Shown: in pieces, positions 54,701 through 63,863 of the stretch | Position numbering within the stretch: the stretch's first letter is position 1 | Layout of the letters: every line of letters starts with the position of its first letter | Source: SG8-40 sp963792855 | Lineage (GTDB): Bacteria; Pseudomonadota; Gammaproteobacteria; Burkholderiales; Eutrophovitaceae | Direction of reading: 5' to 3' | Length of the DNA stretch: 64,000 nucleotides | NCBI GenBank assembly: GCA_963792855.1 | Contig: CAWBXZ010000006.1 | Span: 248,001-312,000, forward strand | Program-made: the position numbers and the translations under genes | Notes under the pieces: model-generated | The model's database searches: none | Told to the model about the DNA's origin: nothing | The model's input: the letters and a program-made list of their open reading frames with translations, nothing else

Positions 54701-55135
54701 TTACCGAGAAACAGTCCTGGTGGCGCAGGCTGAGCGCACTACCGCGCGCATTTCGTTGTTTACAGGGGGCAGGAAAGCGAGCCCGTGGCGGTTTTCCTGG
54801 TTCCAGATTCTCCGGCCCTGTCCGGAATTGCCATCGAACATCTGCCAGTCGGCCACCGCCAACGAGCTGGCGTCGCAATCGACCCGGTATGTCAAGGTGA
54901 CCGAGCGGTGGGGATAGAGCGGAGCCCCGGACTGTGCATCGGTGCCGAGCGTGACGGTGTCTTTGAAGTCGCGCAGGACCTCGACGTCGACGAAACGGCC
55001 TTCGGCGGCGATCGCGGTCAGCTTGATGAAAGTGGTGTCGGGGTTCGCGCCGGTCAGCGCATCACGCTCTGCCGCTGCCTGGACACCGAACGAAAGGGCT
55101 GTCGCGGAGACAGCAATCAATGATCGGAAAAACAT
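54701..55135 (-). CDS. exported protein of unknown function (surface-adhesin-E-like)
   Basis: A 144-residue protein: signal peptide FFRSLIAVSATALSFGVQAAA, then a domain with TFIKLTAIAAEGRFVDVEVL, VTLTYRVDCDASSLAVADWQ and RIWNQENRHGLAFLPPVN. The pattern of a Cys pair (VDCD... and RSACA) and the W-x-M-F segment resembles small surface-adhesin-E-like proteins, but the match is only by eye. A TTGACT promoter and two palindromes lie 71-113 bases upstream. Confidence 0.65.
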   Translation of the reverse strand: MFFRSLIAVSATALSFGVQAAAERDALTGANPDTTFIKLTAIAAEGRFVDVEVLRDFKDTVTLGTDAQSGAPLYPHRSVTLTYRVDCDASSLAVADWQMFDGNSGQGRRIWNQENRHGLAFLPPVNNEMRAVVRSACATRTVSR

Positions 55136-55205
55136 GATTAACTCCTTGTTTATAAGTTGAATTACGCGCAAGACGCGTTAAAGGCGAACCAGACTCGCTG
55201 TGTTA

Positions 55206-55248
55206 TTTGTCCTAGACAAACGATATATTGACTAGGACATAAAGTCAA
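55206..55248 (-). promoter_or_regulatory. promoter with two palindromes upstream of the exported-protein genes
   Basis: TTTGTC-CTA-GACAAA (55206-55220) is a perfect 6-bp palindrome. TTGACT (55228-55233) and AGTCAA (55243-55248) form a second, with a 9-base spacer. On the minus strand, TTGACT at 55248-55243 could be a -35 element with a -10-like TATCGT about 17 bases later, so the second palindrome would sit in the spacer and the first just downstream. This is the kind of position used by MerR-type regulators, and a MerR gene lies directly upstream. Confidence 0.55.
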
Positions 55249-55369
55249 CACAAAGGTTCGCGAGTCAAAATATCTGGACAAACTCTGGGCGAAACGGCCG
55301 CGTGCGCGGCCGATCTGGTGTTTGGCAGGGAAATGCCCGGCAGTCGGCGGCGAGGCGCCGGAGGGGGCG

Positions 55370-56347
55370 CTAGCTCACGTCGATGCCTTCGAACTGCGCG
55401 ACGTGCAACAGGGCTGATTCCAGCATGGCGCGGGCGCGACCGGCCGTGGTGTGAAGGTGCGCATGGATTTCTGCGTCTTCGGCATTCTTGTGTTGACACT
55501 CGAGACTGTAGGTCTCGAATGCCGCCAAGTTGTTAATGAGTTCGACCAGGTGGTGCGGACATTCGCAGGCCAGCACAGGGGCCCGGGTCGAAATGCGCGC
55601 GAGCTGTTGCGGCGTCAACTGTCTGGGGGGAACTTCTCCGGGCGTAGTCGGCTCTGTGGCGACTTGCCTTGATTGCGTGGGCGCTCGCGGCGCGGCGCAG
55701 GCCGCGTCGATCGCCGCGGCATCCACTGGTGCGCGCAGGCAGATAACGCCCGCAGACTCCAGATCGCGTAGCGCCTGCCTGGTCCCGAACCCGTAGATAA
55801 CGACCGCTCTTCGAGCACCGCAGAGTGCCAGCAACCGTCGAACGTTGCCGAGGGTTTCGGCCTGGACCGAGGCGGACTCGATTACCAGCGCATCGACTTC
55901 GGGGAGCTTGTCGGCGCGCGTCATCGTGCCCTCATCTTCGAAGGTGGCTGCCAGTTTCAGCCGCGACGTCTCGGCGCCGGTGGCTATCCTTGCCGGAAGC
56001 GCGTTGCCGACGACGATGATGCGGCACGCACTGGATTCGCCGGTGCCGGTGTCCGGCACCCGGGGCGACATCGCATCGAGCCGATGCTGCAGCTGAGCCA
56101 TCGACAGGGGCGCAACGGTACTGATCTGGTGTCCGGCATCGACCAGGGTTTTGACGAGAGACAGGCGGCGAATGTCTTCATCGCTGTATCGCCGGCTTCT
56201 GCCGCTGGACCGGCCGGGCTTCACGAGGCCGTAACGCCGTTCCCACATGCGAAGGGTTTCCGGGTGGATACCGGTCACTCTCGACACGACTCCGATGGCG
56301 TATCCGGGACTGGTGTTGGTGGTACTTTTTGTCGGCATGCTCGTCAT
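55370..56347 (-). CDS. MerR-family regulator with degenerate cobalamin-binding-like domain
   Basis: A 325-residue regulator. The N-terminal MerR winged helix is YAIGVVSRVTGIHPETLRMW then ERRYGLVKPGRSSGRSRRYS, reaching about residue 75. The middle domain (RIIVVGNALPARIATGAE and PEVDALVIESASVQAET) has the Rossmann pattern of B12-binding CarH/LitR domains but I cannot find the D-x-H-x-x-G cobalamin motif. The C-terminal section (LACECPHHLVELINNLAAFE) is found in the light/stress-type MerR group. It probably controls the downstream exported-protein genes through the palindromes at 55206-55248. It is divergent from the MAPEG gene. Confidence 0.85.
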   Translation of the reverse strand: MTSMPTKSTTNTSPGYAIGVVSRVTGIHPETLRMWERRYGLVKPGRSSGRSRRYSDEDIRRLSLVKTLVDAGHQISTVAPLSMAQLQHRLDAMSPRVPDTGTGESSACRIIVVGNALPARIATGAETSRLKLAATFEDEGTMTRADKLPEVDALVIESASVQAETLGNVRRLLALCGARRAVVIYGFGTRQALRDLESAGVICLRAPVDAAAIDAACAAPRAPTQSRQVATEPTTPGEVPPRQLTPQQLARISTRAPVLACECPHHLVELINNLAAFETYSLECQHKNAEDAEIHAHLHTTAGRARAMLESALLHVAQFEGIDVS

Positions 56348-56582
56348 CCTGTTTGAAGGCTTCGCAGATACTTCAAAGCCATTGCTATTCCGTTGGCATC
56401 CTAACGTCTTATGCTGACTCTGGACAAGACATGGACAGGGGGCTGTTCGCCGTGTTCCTGTTTGAAGCCTGTTGGCCGGATATCCTTGCGGTGCGCGGCA
56501 TGCGAGCCGCTACGAGGCTTTTTTTGCGACGTGGAAATGGGATAGTGTCTTGCGAACTGAACATATGAAAGGCTGAACCCCC

Positions 56583-56978
56583 ATGTCCGTGACGCCGTTA
56601 TATGCCGCCGTTCTGGCGCTGATGTTCGTCGCACTCAGTGTGAGAACGCTGCGTTTGCGCCGCAAACTCCGCATTGCGGTGGGGGACAAGGGTGACGAGC
56701 AGATGCTCCGTGCCATGCGGGTACACGCGAACTTTGCCGAATACGTTCCGCTTTCGCTTTTGCTGATCTACATGTTCGAGGTGCGAAGCGGTACGTCGGT
56801 GCTGATACATGCCTTGTGCGTGTGCCTGATCGTGGGGCGCTTTTCCCACGCATATGGGGTCAGCCGCGTCGACGAAGACTATCGTTACCGGGTGTTCGGA
56901 ATGTCGATGACTTTTACCGCGCTGGTGGTTTCGGCACTGGGAATTCTTGCCGGTCCCGTGTGGTCGACGATTGCCTGA
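56583..56978 (+). CDS. MAPEG family membrane protein
   Basis: A 131-residue inner-membrane protein with four helices (TPLYAAVLALMFVALSVRTL first; TFTALVVSALGILAGPVWST last) and the MAPEG pattern MLRAMRVHANFAEYVPLSLLL around residues 44-63. The family includes glutathione transferases; activity here is unproven. It is divergent from merR and convergent with the mandelate-racemase-family gene. Confidence 0.9.
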   Translation: MSVTPLYAAVLALMFVALSVRTLRLRRKLRIAVGDKGDEQMLRAMRVHANFAEYVPLSLLLIYMFEVRSGTSVLIHALCVCLIVGRFSHAYGVSRVDEDYRYRVFGMSMTFTALVVSALGILAGPVWSTIA

Positions 56979-57017
56979 AGTGCCAGGGCGCTACGGGCCC
57001 CAGGCGATTCTGCCCCG

Positions 57018-58226
57018 TCAGGTCCTGCGGCCGTAATTGAGCAAACCCGCACCCGCTTTGGGCGGATGCGCGCGAAGGGCTTCCTCGTCCGGCTCGGTGC
57101 CCCAGCCGGGGCGATCGGGCATGACAAGATAGCCGTCGACGATTTCCGGGACATGGGTGAACACTTCGTGGTCCCAGGCAATGCGGTCGATATCGGTTTC
57201 CATGATGCGCAGGTTGGGCACTGCCGCGGCGAAGTGCGCATTCATCATCGTGCACAGATGACCATAAAAGTTGTGAGGCGCAACGTTGACTTCGTGTGCC
57301 TCGGCCGACGCGGCGATCTTCATTGATTGCCAGACCCCGTTCCAGGGGGTATCGACGATGGCAACATCCATTGACTGCTCCCGGAAATAGGGCAAAAACT
57401 CACGCAGGCCGAGCAGCGTTTCGCAGGAACTGATCGGGTGCGGGCTTTGGCGGCGTATGAGTCCAAGCGCTTCCGGGTTGAAACTGTCGATCTCCACCCA
57501 GAACAGGTCCATGCCGGCAAGCGCGCGAAGTATCTTGAGGTAGCCCTCTGTTCTGGCGTTGAAATTCAAATCGAGCAGAATGTCGACGTCGGGCCCGGCA
57601 CCGTCGCGCAGCGCTTCGAGGTGCATGACGAGGTTGCGCAGCACGTTTCGTTCGACATTGAGTTCCGGAGAGAACGGCACGCCAAAACCAGGCCGCCAGC
57701 CACGTGGTTCCGTTTGGTCTTCGTTGTAGGTGAAGATGTTGGTCTTCAGCGCGGTGAAGCCCTTGTCGCGAACTTCCTTGCCGATCGCCTTGACGCCGTC
57801 GAGGTCTGTGATTGCCGGGCGGTAATGATTCGGGTGATTGATTCGCCAGGTGGCGCAGTGTGACCAGTAGACGCGGATCCGGTCGCGAATCTTTCCACCG
57901 AGAAGTTCGTAAACCGGAACGCCGAGTGCTTTTGCTTTTGCATCGAGCAGGGCATTCTCGATGGCGGCCATCGCGAGCGCGATGATGCCTCCCGTGCCGG
58001 GCCGGGTTGCGCAAAACAATTCAGCATAAATGCGTTCGTGATCGCTGACCGGCTGGCCAATCACCCGGGGTGCCAGCCGTTCGATGACGGCACCTACACC
58101 GGGGGCACCGAAACCTTCGTCGTACTCGCTCCAGCCGACGATGCCCGTATCGGTTGTCAGTTTGACGAAATGGTAGTTACGCCAGCCGGCATCGCAGGCG
58201 AGTAATTCGAGTTTGCTGACTTTCAT
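57018..58226 (-). CDS. mandelate racemase/muconate lactonizing enzyme family protein
   Basis: An enolase-superfamily enzyme of 402 residues. The N-terminal capping domain (NYHFVKLTTDTGIVGWSEYD) is followed by the barrel with TALKTNIFTYNED (Lys base region), DILLDLNFN, FWVEIDSF and SSCETL metal-ligand segments, VDTPWNGV, and VAPHNF with the catalytic His. A sugar-acid dehydratase such as a galactonate or related dehydratase is plausible, but the substrate cannot be fixed. The ATG at 58226 has GGAG upstream; the frame extends to 58250. Confidence 0.9.
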   Translation of the reverse strand: MKVSKLELLACDAGWRNYHFVKLTTDTGIVGWSEYDEGFGAPGVGAVIERLAPRVIGQPVSDHERIYAELFCATRPGTGGIIALAMAAIENALLDAKAKALGVPVYELLGGKIRDRIRVYWSHCATWRINHPNHYRPAITDLDGVKAIGKEVRDKGFTALKTNIFTYNEDQTEPRGWRPGFGVPFSPELNVERNVLRNLVMHLEALRDGAGPDVDILLDLNFNARTEGYLKILRALAGMDLFWVEIDSFNPEALGLIRRQSPHPISSCETLLGLREFLPYFREQSMDVAIVDTPWNGVWQSMKIAASAEAHEVNVAPHNFYGHLCTMMNAHFAAAVPNLRIMETDIDRIAWDHEVFTHVPEIVDGYLVMPDRPGWGTEPDEEALRAHPPKAGAGLLNYGRRT

Positions 58227-58321
58227 GTTCATCTCCATATTGCCCTTCAAATCAAGGTCGGCAAGGTCCGTCTTTATGGCGTTTCCCCCGCGCCTTCAGA
58301 ACTGCATTCGCGCGTCGCTGG

Positions 58322-59314
58322 CTATCGGTCTGACCAGATTCTGCGCCACACCACCAGCAGGTCGTCCTTGCCGATCCGTGTTCCGACCCTTTCGGGCGGG
58401 ATGGACTGCCAGTGCGGATTACCGCGCAACGCAACCGCATGGCTGAAAATATAGGTTGGTTCCACGCCCATGCGAAGGTCACTCAGAACCAGTTTTTCAT
58501 TCCGGATTTCGGATTTGAGAAAGTCGTGCGTAAACCAGCGCAAACGCGCCACAGCCCAGATGTCTCCCGCCGCTTCCAGCGAGGCATGGTCAGAACGATA
58601 TGCCTTGAACCGTATCGGCCCCTCATCCGCAACGAGCGAGCGGAACCCTTCGACATAACCGTCATCGGTCATGACGACAACGCGCCACAGCAGAGTGTTG
58701 AAGGGTGTCGGGATCGAAAAGCGAGGCGCATTTTGCAGTTCCATGGTTCTCAGCGTTGCTATCGTTTCGCGTTCGATCAGACCCTTCGCGACCCAGGACC
58801 AGCCGACATATGCGGTGCTGATTGCAAGACCCGCGGCGAGAGCGATGGAGCCCGAGCGCAGGCCGGGCCGTATGGCCGCGAACAACACGCCAATCAGCAA
58901 GGGCAGTGTGTAGGCCGGATCGATGATGAACAGTGTCGACCACATCACTGGCGGTGTTGTCAGCGGCCACAGCAACTGCGTTCCGTAAACGGTGTGCGCG
59001 TCCAGCAACGGGTGCGTGACCAATGTGAGCATGATCGCGGCGAGCCAGTGCCATGGGGCTTCGCGAACCGGTGTCCACCATCGGCGCAGTATCAGCCAGA
59101 GCAGGACCGAAAACGGAAACAATACGAACAGCGAGTGGCTGAAGCCGCGGTGGTAGGTGAAATTCGAGACGGGGTCGCCGTAATCGATGACGACGTCGAG
59201 GTCAGGTAGCGTTCCCAGTGCTGCCCCGACCATCAGCGCCTTGCGCCGATGCCCGGCAGGGGCGCACACGCCGGCAACGCTGGCGCCAAGAACGATCTGG
59301 GAGAGCGAGTCCAA
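58322..59314 (-). CDS. metal-dependent hydrolase, membrane (YdjM/DUF457-like)
   Basis: An inner-membrane protein of 330 residues. The family region is LDSLSQIVLGASVAGVCAPA near the N-terminus, GTLPDLDVVIDYGDPV around residue 53 and YHRGFSHSLFVLFPF near 72, with His/Asp residues that form the presumed metal site, then THPLLDAHTVYGTQLLWP. Four or five helices. Start taken at the TTG at 59314, preceded by CAGGA eight bases upstream; the frame is open to 59443. The C-terminal 150 residues are soluble. Confidence 0.87.
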   Translation of the reverse strand: MDSLSQIVLGASVAGVCAPAGHRRKALMVGAALGTLPDLDVVIDYGDPVSNFTYHRGFSHSLFVLFPFSVLLWLILRRWWTPVREAPWHWLAAIMLTLVTHPLLDAHTVYGTQLLWPLTTPPVMWSTLFIIDPAYTLPLLIGVLFAAIRPGLRSGSIALAAGLAISTAYVGWSWVAKGLIERETIATLRTMELQNAPRFSIPTPFNTLLWRVVVMTDDGYVEGFRSLVADEGPIRFKAYRSDHASLEAAGDIWAVARLRWFTHDFLKSEIRNEKLVLSDLRMGVEPTYIFSHAVALRGNPHWQSIPPERVGTRIGKDDLLVVWRRIWSDR

Positions 59315-59454
59315 GCTTTTTCCTGAGCAAATGTAATCCTGTACTGTAGCAGGGCTACGAGACGAAAAGCTCCGGGGCGAAATGCAGCGACGATGAACGC
59401 GAAGTGCGCCTTCCTGTCTCAGGCTTGAGTCGAATCTGAACAACCTGAAAGGGA

Positions 59455-60108
59455 ATGCAAGTGCTGAACGAAATCTTGCGAACCGGCTTTACCGGGCTTT
59501 TGGCGCTGGGGCTTCTGATGCCGGGGATGCCGCTGTCGGCCGGGCAAAAGGAGGTCATCGCGGATCGGGCTGCCCCGCTTCGAGTGGCGTCGGCTGAGGC
59601 AGCGCTCACCGAACCGGAACTGTGGGATGCGCTGAAATCGGGTGGCCATGTCGCGTTATTGCGTCATGCGCTGGCGCCGGGAACGGGAGATCCCGCCGGT
59701 TTCGACGTCGATGATTGCGCGACCCAGAGAATCCTGTCGGACCAGGGGCGCGATCAGGCGCGCCGCATTGGTGCGCGATTCAGGGAACGCGGCGTGACGC
59801 TTGCGTCGGTGTTTTCCAGCCAATGGTGCCGGTGCCTGGAAACGGCTCGCTTGCTGGGGCTGGGGCCGGTCACCGAACAACCGATCCTCAATTCGTTCTT
59901 CCGGGATTACGATCGCCGTGAGCCGCAAACGCAAATGCTACGGCAGTGGATCGCAAGACAAAGCCTGAACTCGCCGTTGATTCTGGTCACGCACCAGGTG
60001 AACATCACGACGCTGACCGATGTCTATCCCCAATCGGGAGAGCTTGTCATTCTTCGCCGGGATGCGGCGGGTGAACTCTCGGTGGTCGGCACCATCCGCA
60101 CCGAATGA
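59455..60108 (+). CDS. exported histidine phosphatase family protein
   Basis: A 217-residue protein with a signal peptide (TGFTGLLALGLLMPGMPLSA) and a histidine-phosphatase (phosphoglycerate-mutase fold) domain. The R-H motif is VALLRHALAPG, with Ala where many members have Gly; SSQWCRCLETARLLG and LILVTHQVNITTLTD hold the other Arg and the second His. Periplasmic phosphatase activity is likely, substrate unknown. The next gene is convergent. Confidence 0.88.
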   Translation: MQVLNEILRTGFTGLLALGLLMPGMPLSAGQKEVIADRAAPLRVASAEAALTEPELWDALKSGGHVALLRHALAPGTGDPAGFDVDDCATQRILSDQGRDQARRIGARFRERGVTLASVFSSQWCRCLETARLLGLGPVTEQPILNSFFRDYDRREPQTQMLRQWIARQSLNSPLILVTHQVNITTLTDVYPQSGELVILRRDAAGELSVVGTIRTE

Positions 60109-60141
60109 GAATCTGATGGAACGGGGTTAAAGCCGCACACG

Positions 60142-60504
60142 CTACCTGTCGGCTGGAACCCATTCCGGCAGTGGTGTCCCGCCGGTGTAGTGGCCGGGTG
60201 CGGGCGTTTCCCTGAACAGCACGTAAACGTCTTCGGGCTTGATCTGCAGTTCTGAATCCAGCACGGCGGCTATCGCGTCGACCAGCGCTTTCTTGCGTTC
60301 CGGCTCGCGCCCGGGGCGAAGGTCAACCTCGATTAACGGCAGTCCGTCGCCGATCTCGCCAAACACCTCACGAATGGCGACGTAGTCGTACCTGGTTTCC
60401 TTTGGTGCCAGCGTTGTCAATACCGCTTGTTTGACTTGCTCGCGAATCCTCTTTTTCGAATCGCGGTCAGTGCCTTCGGGAAGCTCAATGCGAATTACCG
60501 GCAT
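60142..60504 (-). CDS. tautomerase family protein
   Basis: A 120-residue tautomerase-superfamily protein. After removal of the initiator Met, Pro-1 would be exposed (MPVIRIELPEG), as required for 4-oxalocrotonate-tautomerase-type catalysis. An upstream TTG would put Pro at position 4, so the ATG at 60504 is preferred. RPGREPERKKALVDAIAAVL near residue 62 and PEDVYVLFRETPAPGHY near the end match the longer, roughly 130-residue group. The substrate is unknown; an aromatic-degradation role is possible but not shown. Confidence 0.88.
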   Translation of the reverse strand: MPVIRIELPEGTDRDSKKRIREQVKQAVLTTLAPKETRYDYVAIREVFGEIGDGLPLIEVDLRPGREPERKKALVDAIAAVLDSELQIKPEDVYVLFRETPAPGHYTGGTPLPEWVPADR

Positions 60505-60683
60505 GGTCAATCCTTCGTATCGCTAGTGTGAGCAAGCAGTGTGCAACAAGCCCATCGAATGCTTCAAGCCGCACTGGACTGGTCGACACTGACCAGACAG
60601 ACGCACGGCACCGATGCGAGCGTTCGCCGAATGCATATCGTGTAGCATGACCGCTCTCTTCTTGCGGCGGCGCTCAGCGACTC

Positions 60684-61478
60684 TTGTCCTATCTGCTTTA
60701 TATGCTGGCGAGCGCAATCGGCGGCTTGCTGGTCGGTCTCATCGGTACGGGAATGAGCCTGGTCGTGTTGCCGTCACTCATACTGATCTTTGCAGCGCTG
60801 TTGGACGGGTACGACACGCTGCGGCTCGCTGCAGGCACGACGATGGCGGCCATGGCGGCGGGCGCTATCGCCGGCGCCCTGACCCAGTACCGGGCGGGAC
60901 ATCTCGACACCCGCTTGTTCCAGTGGATGCTCGCACCCTATATCGCGGGTGCATTGGTCGGGCCGTGGCTCAGCAAATTGATGCCGACACGGTTTCTCAG
61001 TGTCTACGTCGCCGTCATTATCATGGCTGTTGCAGTGAGAATGTTGCTGGCCAACCGTGCGCCGCCGCTTCCTCGGCGCAACTACGATGCGCATCGCTTC
61101 GAGATCACCGCCGTGCTCGCCGGGATTGCACTTCTTAGCAGCATTGCCGGAATTGCTTCGGGCATTTTCGCAATTCCCTACCTGGTCGCGCGCTTCTCGC
61201 TGCCGATTCGCACCATCATCGGTACGTCTACAGCCGCGGCCGCGCTGTATTCAACGGTCGGGGCGATCGGTTATGTCAGTGCCGGTTGGTCAGCACCGAA
61301 CCTGCCGGACAACGCCCTGGGATTCGTTTATCTGCCGGCGTTCTTGATCATGGCCGTTGTTGCATCCTTGTGCACCCCGCTGGGAGTGCGGCTCGCAAGC
61401 CACATCAATGATCGCATGCTCAGACGGGTGTTTGCCGTGTTCCTGCTGATCGCGGCTACTGTAATCGCAGTGTCCTGA
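60684..61478 (+). CDS. TauE/SafE family sulfite exporter-like protein
   Basis: An inner-membrane protein of 264 residues with about eight helices and two related halves: GGLLVGLIGTGMSLVVLPSL near residue 12 and GIASGIFAIPYLVARFSLP near 160, the family's Gly-rich marks. TTG start at 60684 (MSYLLYMLAS); an ATG six codons later is possible. Family members export sulfite or organosulfur anions; the substrate here is unknown. Confidence 0.87.
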   Translation: MSYLLYMLASAIGGLLVGLIGTGMSLVVLPSLILIFAALLDGYDTLRLAAGTTMAAMAAGAIAGALTQYRAGHLDTRLFQWMLAPYIAGALVGPWLSKLMPTRFLSVYVAVIIMAVAVRMLLANRAPPLPRRNYDAHRFEITAVLAGIALLSSIAGIASGIFAIPYLVARFSLPIRTIIGTSTAAAALYSTVGAIGYVSAGWSAPNLPDNALGFVYLPAFLIMAVVASLCTPLGVRLASHINDRMLRRVFAVFLLIAATVIAVS

Positions 61479-61520
61479 GGAATCGCCAGCGGCGCGTTGT
61501 TTCGACGTGCGGGGACAGTT

Positions 61521-62225
61521 TCAGTCGTTCGGGTTTTTCTTCTGTGCGATGTGCAGGCCGACCAGCCGGGCCAGCAGCACGGCAATGAAGAGTTGCCCCG
61601 TTACGGCTTCCATTGCCGACAGAGACCGCGCCAGCGGTGTGACTGGCGTGATGTCTCCGTAGCCCAGTGTCGACAAGGTGACGAGGCTGTAATAGCTGAA
61701 CAGGCGAAGTTCGCCGTGGGGCGCGCCGGACTCCACATGCGCAATCAGCGATCCGAAATTGAAAGCACCGGGCGTGATGATTTCCACCAGTGCGTAGAAA
61801 AAATACCAGGTCACTCCCAACAGCAGATACGCGCTCATCGCGGCGTAGATCGTGTCGGCGCCAGCCCGAACGCTGTCAATGATGTTGTGCAGAAGCACAA
61901 TCAGTATGAAGAGAAAGAATACGGTGGAAAAGATCAGCCCGACCAGAACTGCCGGCGTCGAGGGCACGACCCGAATGCTCCACCAGAATCCCAGGGCAGG
62001 TAATGCCAGAACTATCGCGATGATGAGCACCTTGCGCTGGTGGCTGACTGCCTACGCGCCCGCAATGAGCATTGCCGGGAACAGGAGGTCTACGGCCAAA
62101 GACCACAGATCTGCGATCACGGGGTGCGACAACAGGAACAACAGCAAGGAGACAAACAGCCATGCGAGGCCGGGTTTGTCTCCCACGCTCTTGCGCAAGA
62201 ACCCGGTGGATTTCGTCCGACTCAT
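61521..62225 (-). pseudogene. two-pore-type potassium/ion channel protein interrupted by an amber codon
   Basis: From the ATG at 62225 the frame reads MSRTKSTGFLRKSVGDKPGL, a first helix LFVSLLLFLLSHPVIADL, and then LLFPAMLIAGA before a TAG (codon 58, 62054-62052). The same frame continues AVSHQRKVLIIAIVLALPAL through three more helices to the selectivity filter TLGYGDITPVTP and the stop at 61521. TAC (Tyr) to TAG by one substitution explains it. The internal GTG at 62030 could restart translation at MLIIAIVL. The 234-residue layout is a voltage-insensitive K+ channel type; true loss, suppression or sequencing error are all possible. Confidence 0.8.
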
Positions 62226-62246
62226 TGCTCGCCCGCGTGTCTTGCT

Positions 62247-63725
62247 TCAGCGCAGCGAACTACCGGAGTTACATCCCGACACCATCGAGCCACCCCGGGC
62301 AAAGCCCGGGGCTGACCTGCAGGCAGCGGAGTGCCGGCTTACAAGGTGAATATCTTGCCCGGATTCATGATGTTGTCCGGGTCGAGCGATCTCTTGATGG
62401 CGCGCATGACGCGACACGCCTTCGCCGTGTTCGGCGGTGAGAAATTTCATCTTGCCCAGACCGATGCCGTGTTCGCCGGTGCAGGTGCCATCCATTGCGA
62501 GGGCGCGCATTACCAGACGATCGTTGAGCCGCTCCGCCTCTTCGAGTTCTTTCGGGTCGTCGCGGTCGATGAGAAAGCCCAGATGGAAATTGCCATCACC
62601 GACGTGGCCAACCAGCGGCGCAATCAGGAAACTGTCCTTGAGGTCTTTCTTGGTTTCCAGAATGCACTCGGCAAGCCGCGAAATAGGTACGCAGACATCG
62701 GTGGCCCAGATTTCGGCGCCCGGGCGCAGTGCTTTGGAGGCATAGGTGACATCGTGGCGTGCCGCCCACAATTTGTTGCGGTCTTCGGCCCGGGTCGCCC
62801 ACTTGAAATCACCGCCGGTGTTCTCGGCGGCAATCGACTGCACCATTTCGGCCTGTTCCTTGACGCCGGCTTCGGTACCGTGAAACTCGAGGAACAAGGT
62901 GTCCTTGACCGGATAGTCGAGCTTCGAGAACTTGTTCACGGCGTCCATTTCCACGTCGTCCAGCAGTTCGATGCGCGCCACCGGAATGCCCAGTTGTATG
63001 GTCTGGATCACCGTATCGACTGCGCCTTCGAGTGAATCGAAGGAGCACACGGCGGATGCCATCGCCTCGGGGATTCCGTACAGGCGCAGCGTGACTTCGG
63101 TAATGATGCCCAGCGTACCTTCGGAGCCGACGAAAAGGCGGGTGAGATCGTATCCGGCCGCCGACTTTCGCGCGCGCCGCGAGGTCTTGATGATGCGCCC
63201 GTCGGCCAGCACCACGGTGAGTGCCAGCACGTTCTCGCGCATCGTTCCGTAGCGGACTGCATTGGTTCCCGATGCACGGGTGGCAGCCATGCCGCCCAGC
63301 GACGCATCGGCACCGGGGTCGATCGGGAAAAACAGACCCTGGTCGCGGATGTATTCGTTCAGTTGCTTGCGCGTGACGCGCGCCTGTACGGTGCAGTCAA
63401 GGTCCTCGGCGCTCACGCGCAGGACGCTGTTCATGTTGGCGAGGTCTACCACGACGCCGCCGTGGTGCGGGATCACGTTGCCTTCGAGGCAGGTGCCGGT
63501 CCCGTAGGCAACGACCGGCAATTTGTATTTGGCGCAGATCTTGACGATTTCCGAGACCTCTTCCGTCGAGTTCGGAAACACCACGACGTCGGGCCGATGC
63601 GGGTGATGCCAGGATTCGTCCTTGCCGTGGGTATCGCGCACGGTGGCATTGGTGGAAACCCGGTCACCGAACATTGCCCTCAGTTCGTCGGTGGCGGATT
63701 GTGTCTTTTCGGCCGCAACGGTCAT
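62247..63725 (-). CDS. FAD-linked oxidase (D-lactate/glycolate dehydrogenase type), frameshifted C-terminus
   Basis: A cytosolic or membrane-associated flavoprotein of about 490 residues. The N-terminal FAD-binding region PVVAYGTGTCLEGNVIPHHG and DPGADASLGGMAATRASGTN, and the C-terminal oxidase with VGHVGDGNFHLGFL and GTCTGEHGIGLGKMKFL are typical of FAD/FMN-containing D-lactate/glycolate dehydrogenases. After AEHGEGVS the original reading should be VMRAIKRSLDPDNIMNPGKI and stop at 62339; it lies one frame away, so one extra base near 62415 gives a wrong 55-residue tail here. The ATG at 63725 has an AGAGGAAAGAC site. Confidence 0.9.
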   Translation of the reverse strand: MTVAAEKTQSATDELRAMFGDRVSTNATVRDTHGKDESWHHPHRPDVVVFPNSTEEVSEIVKICAKYKLPVVAYGTGTCLEGNVIPHHGGVVVDLANMNSVLRVSAEDLDCTVQARVTRKQLNEYIRDQGLFFPIDPGADASLGGMAATRASGTNAVRYGTMRENVLALTVVLADGRIIKTSRRARKSAAGYDLTRLFVGSEGTLGIITEVTLRLYGIPEAMASAVCSFDSLEGAVDTVIQTIQLGIPVARIELLDDVEMDAVNKFSKLDYPVKDTLFLEFHGTEAGVKEQAEMVQSIAAENTGGDFKWATRAEDRNKLWAARHDVTYASKALRPGAEIWATDVCVPISRLAECILETKKDLKDSFLIAPLVGHVGDGNFHLGFLIDRDDPKELEEAERLNDRLVMRALAMDGTCTGEHGIGLGKMKFLTAEHGEGVSRHARHQEIARPGQHHESGQDIHLVSRHSAACRSAPGFARGGSMVSGCNSGSSLR

Positions 63726-63863
63726 GTCTTTCCTCTTTCTCAATTAACGGGCAGTTGATTGACGCTCGCCCGCTGTGCAGATTCTGCCGCGTGTTGCGCG
63801 GTCAAACGCGTATGTTATCCGACATCCGGCCATTCCGACGGGGGCTTGCCCCGGTTGGTTACC

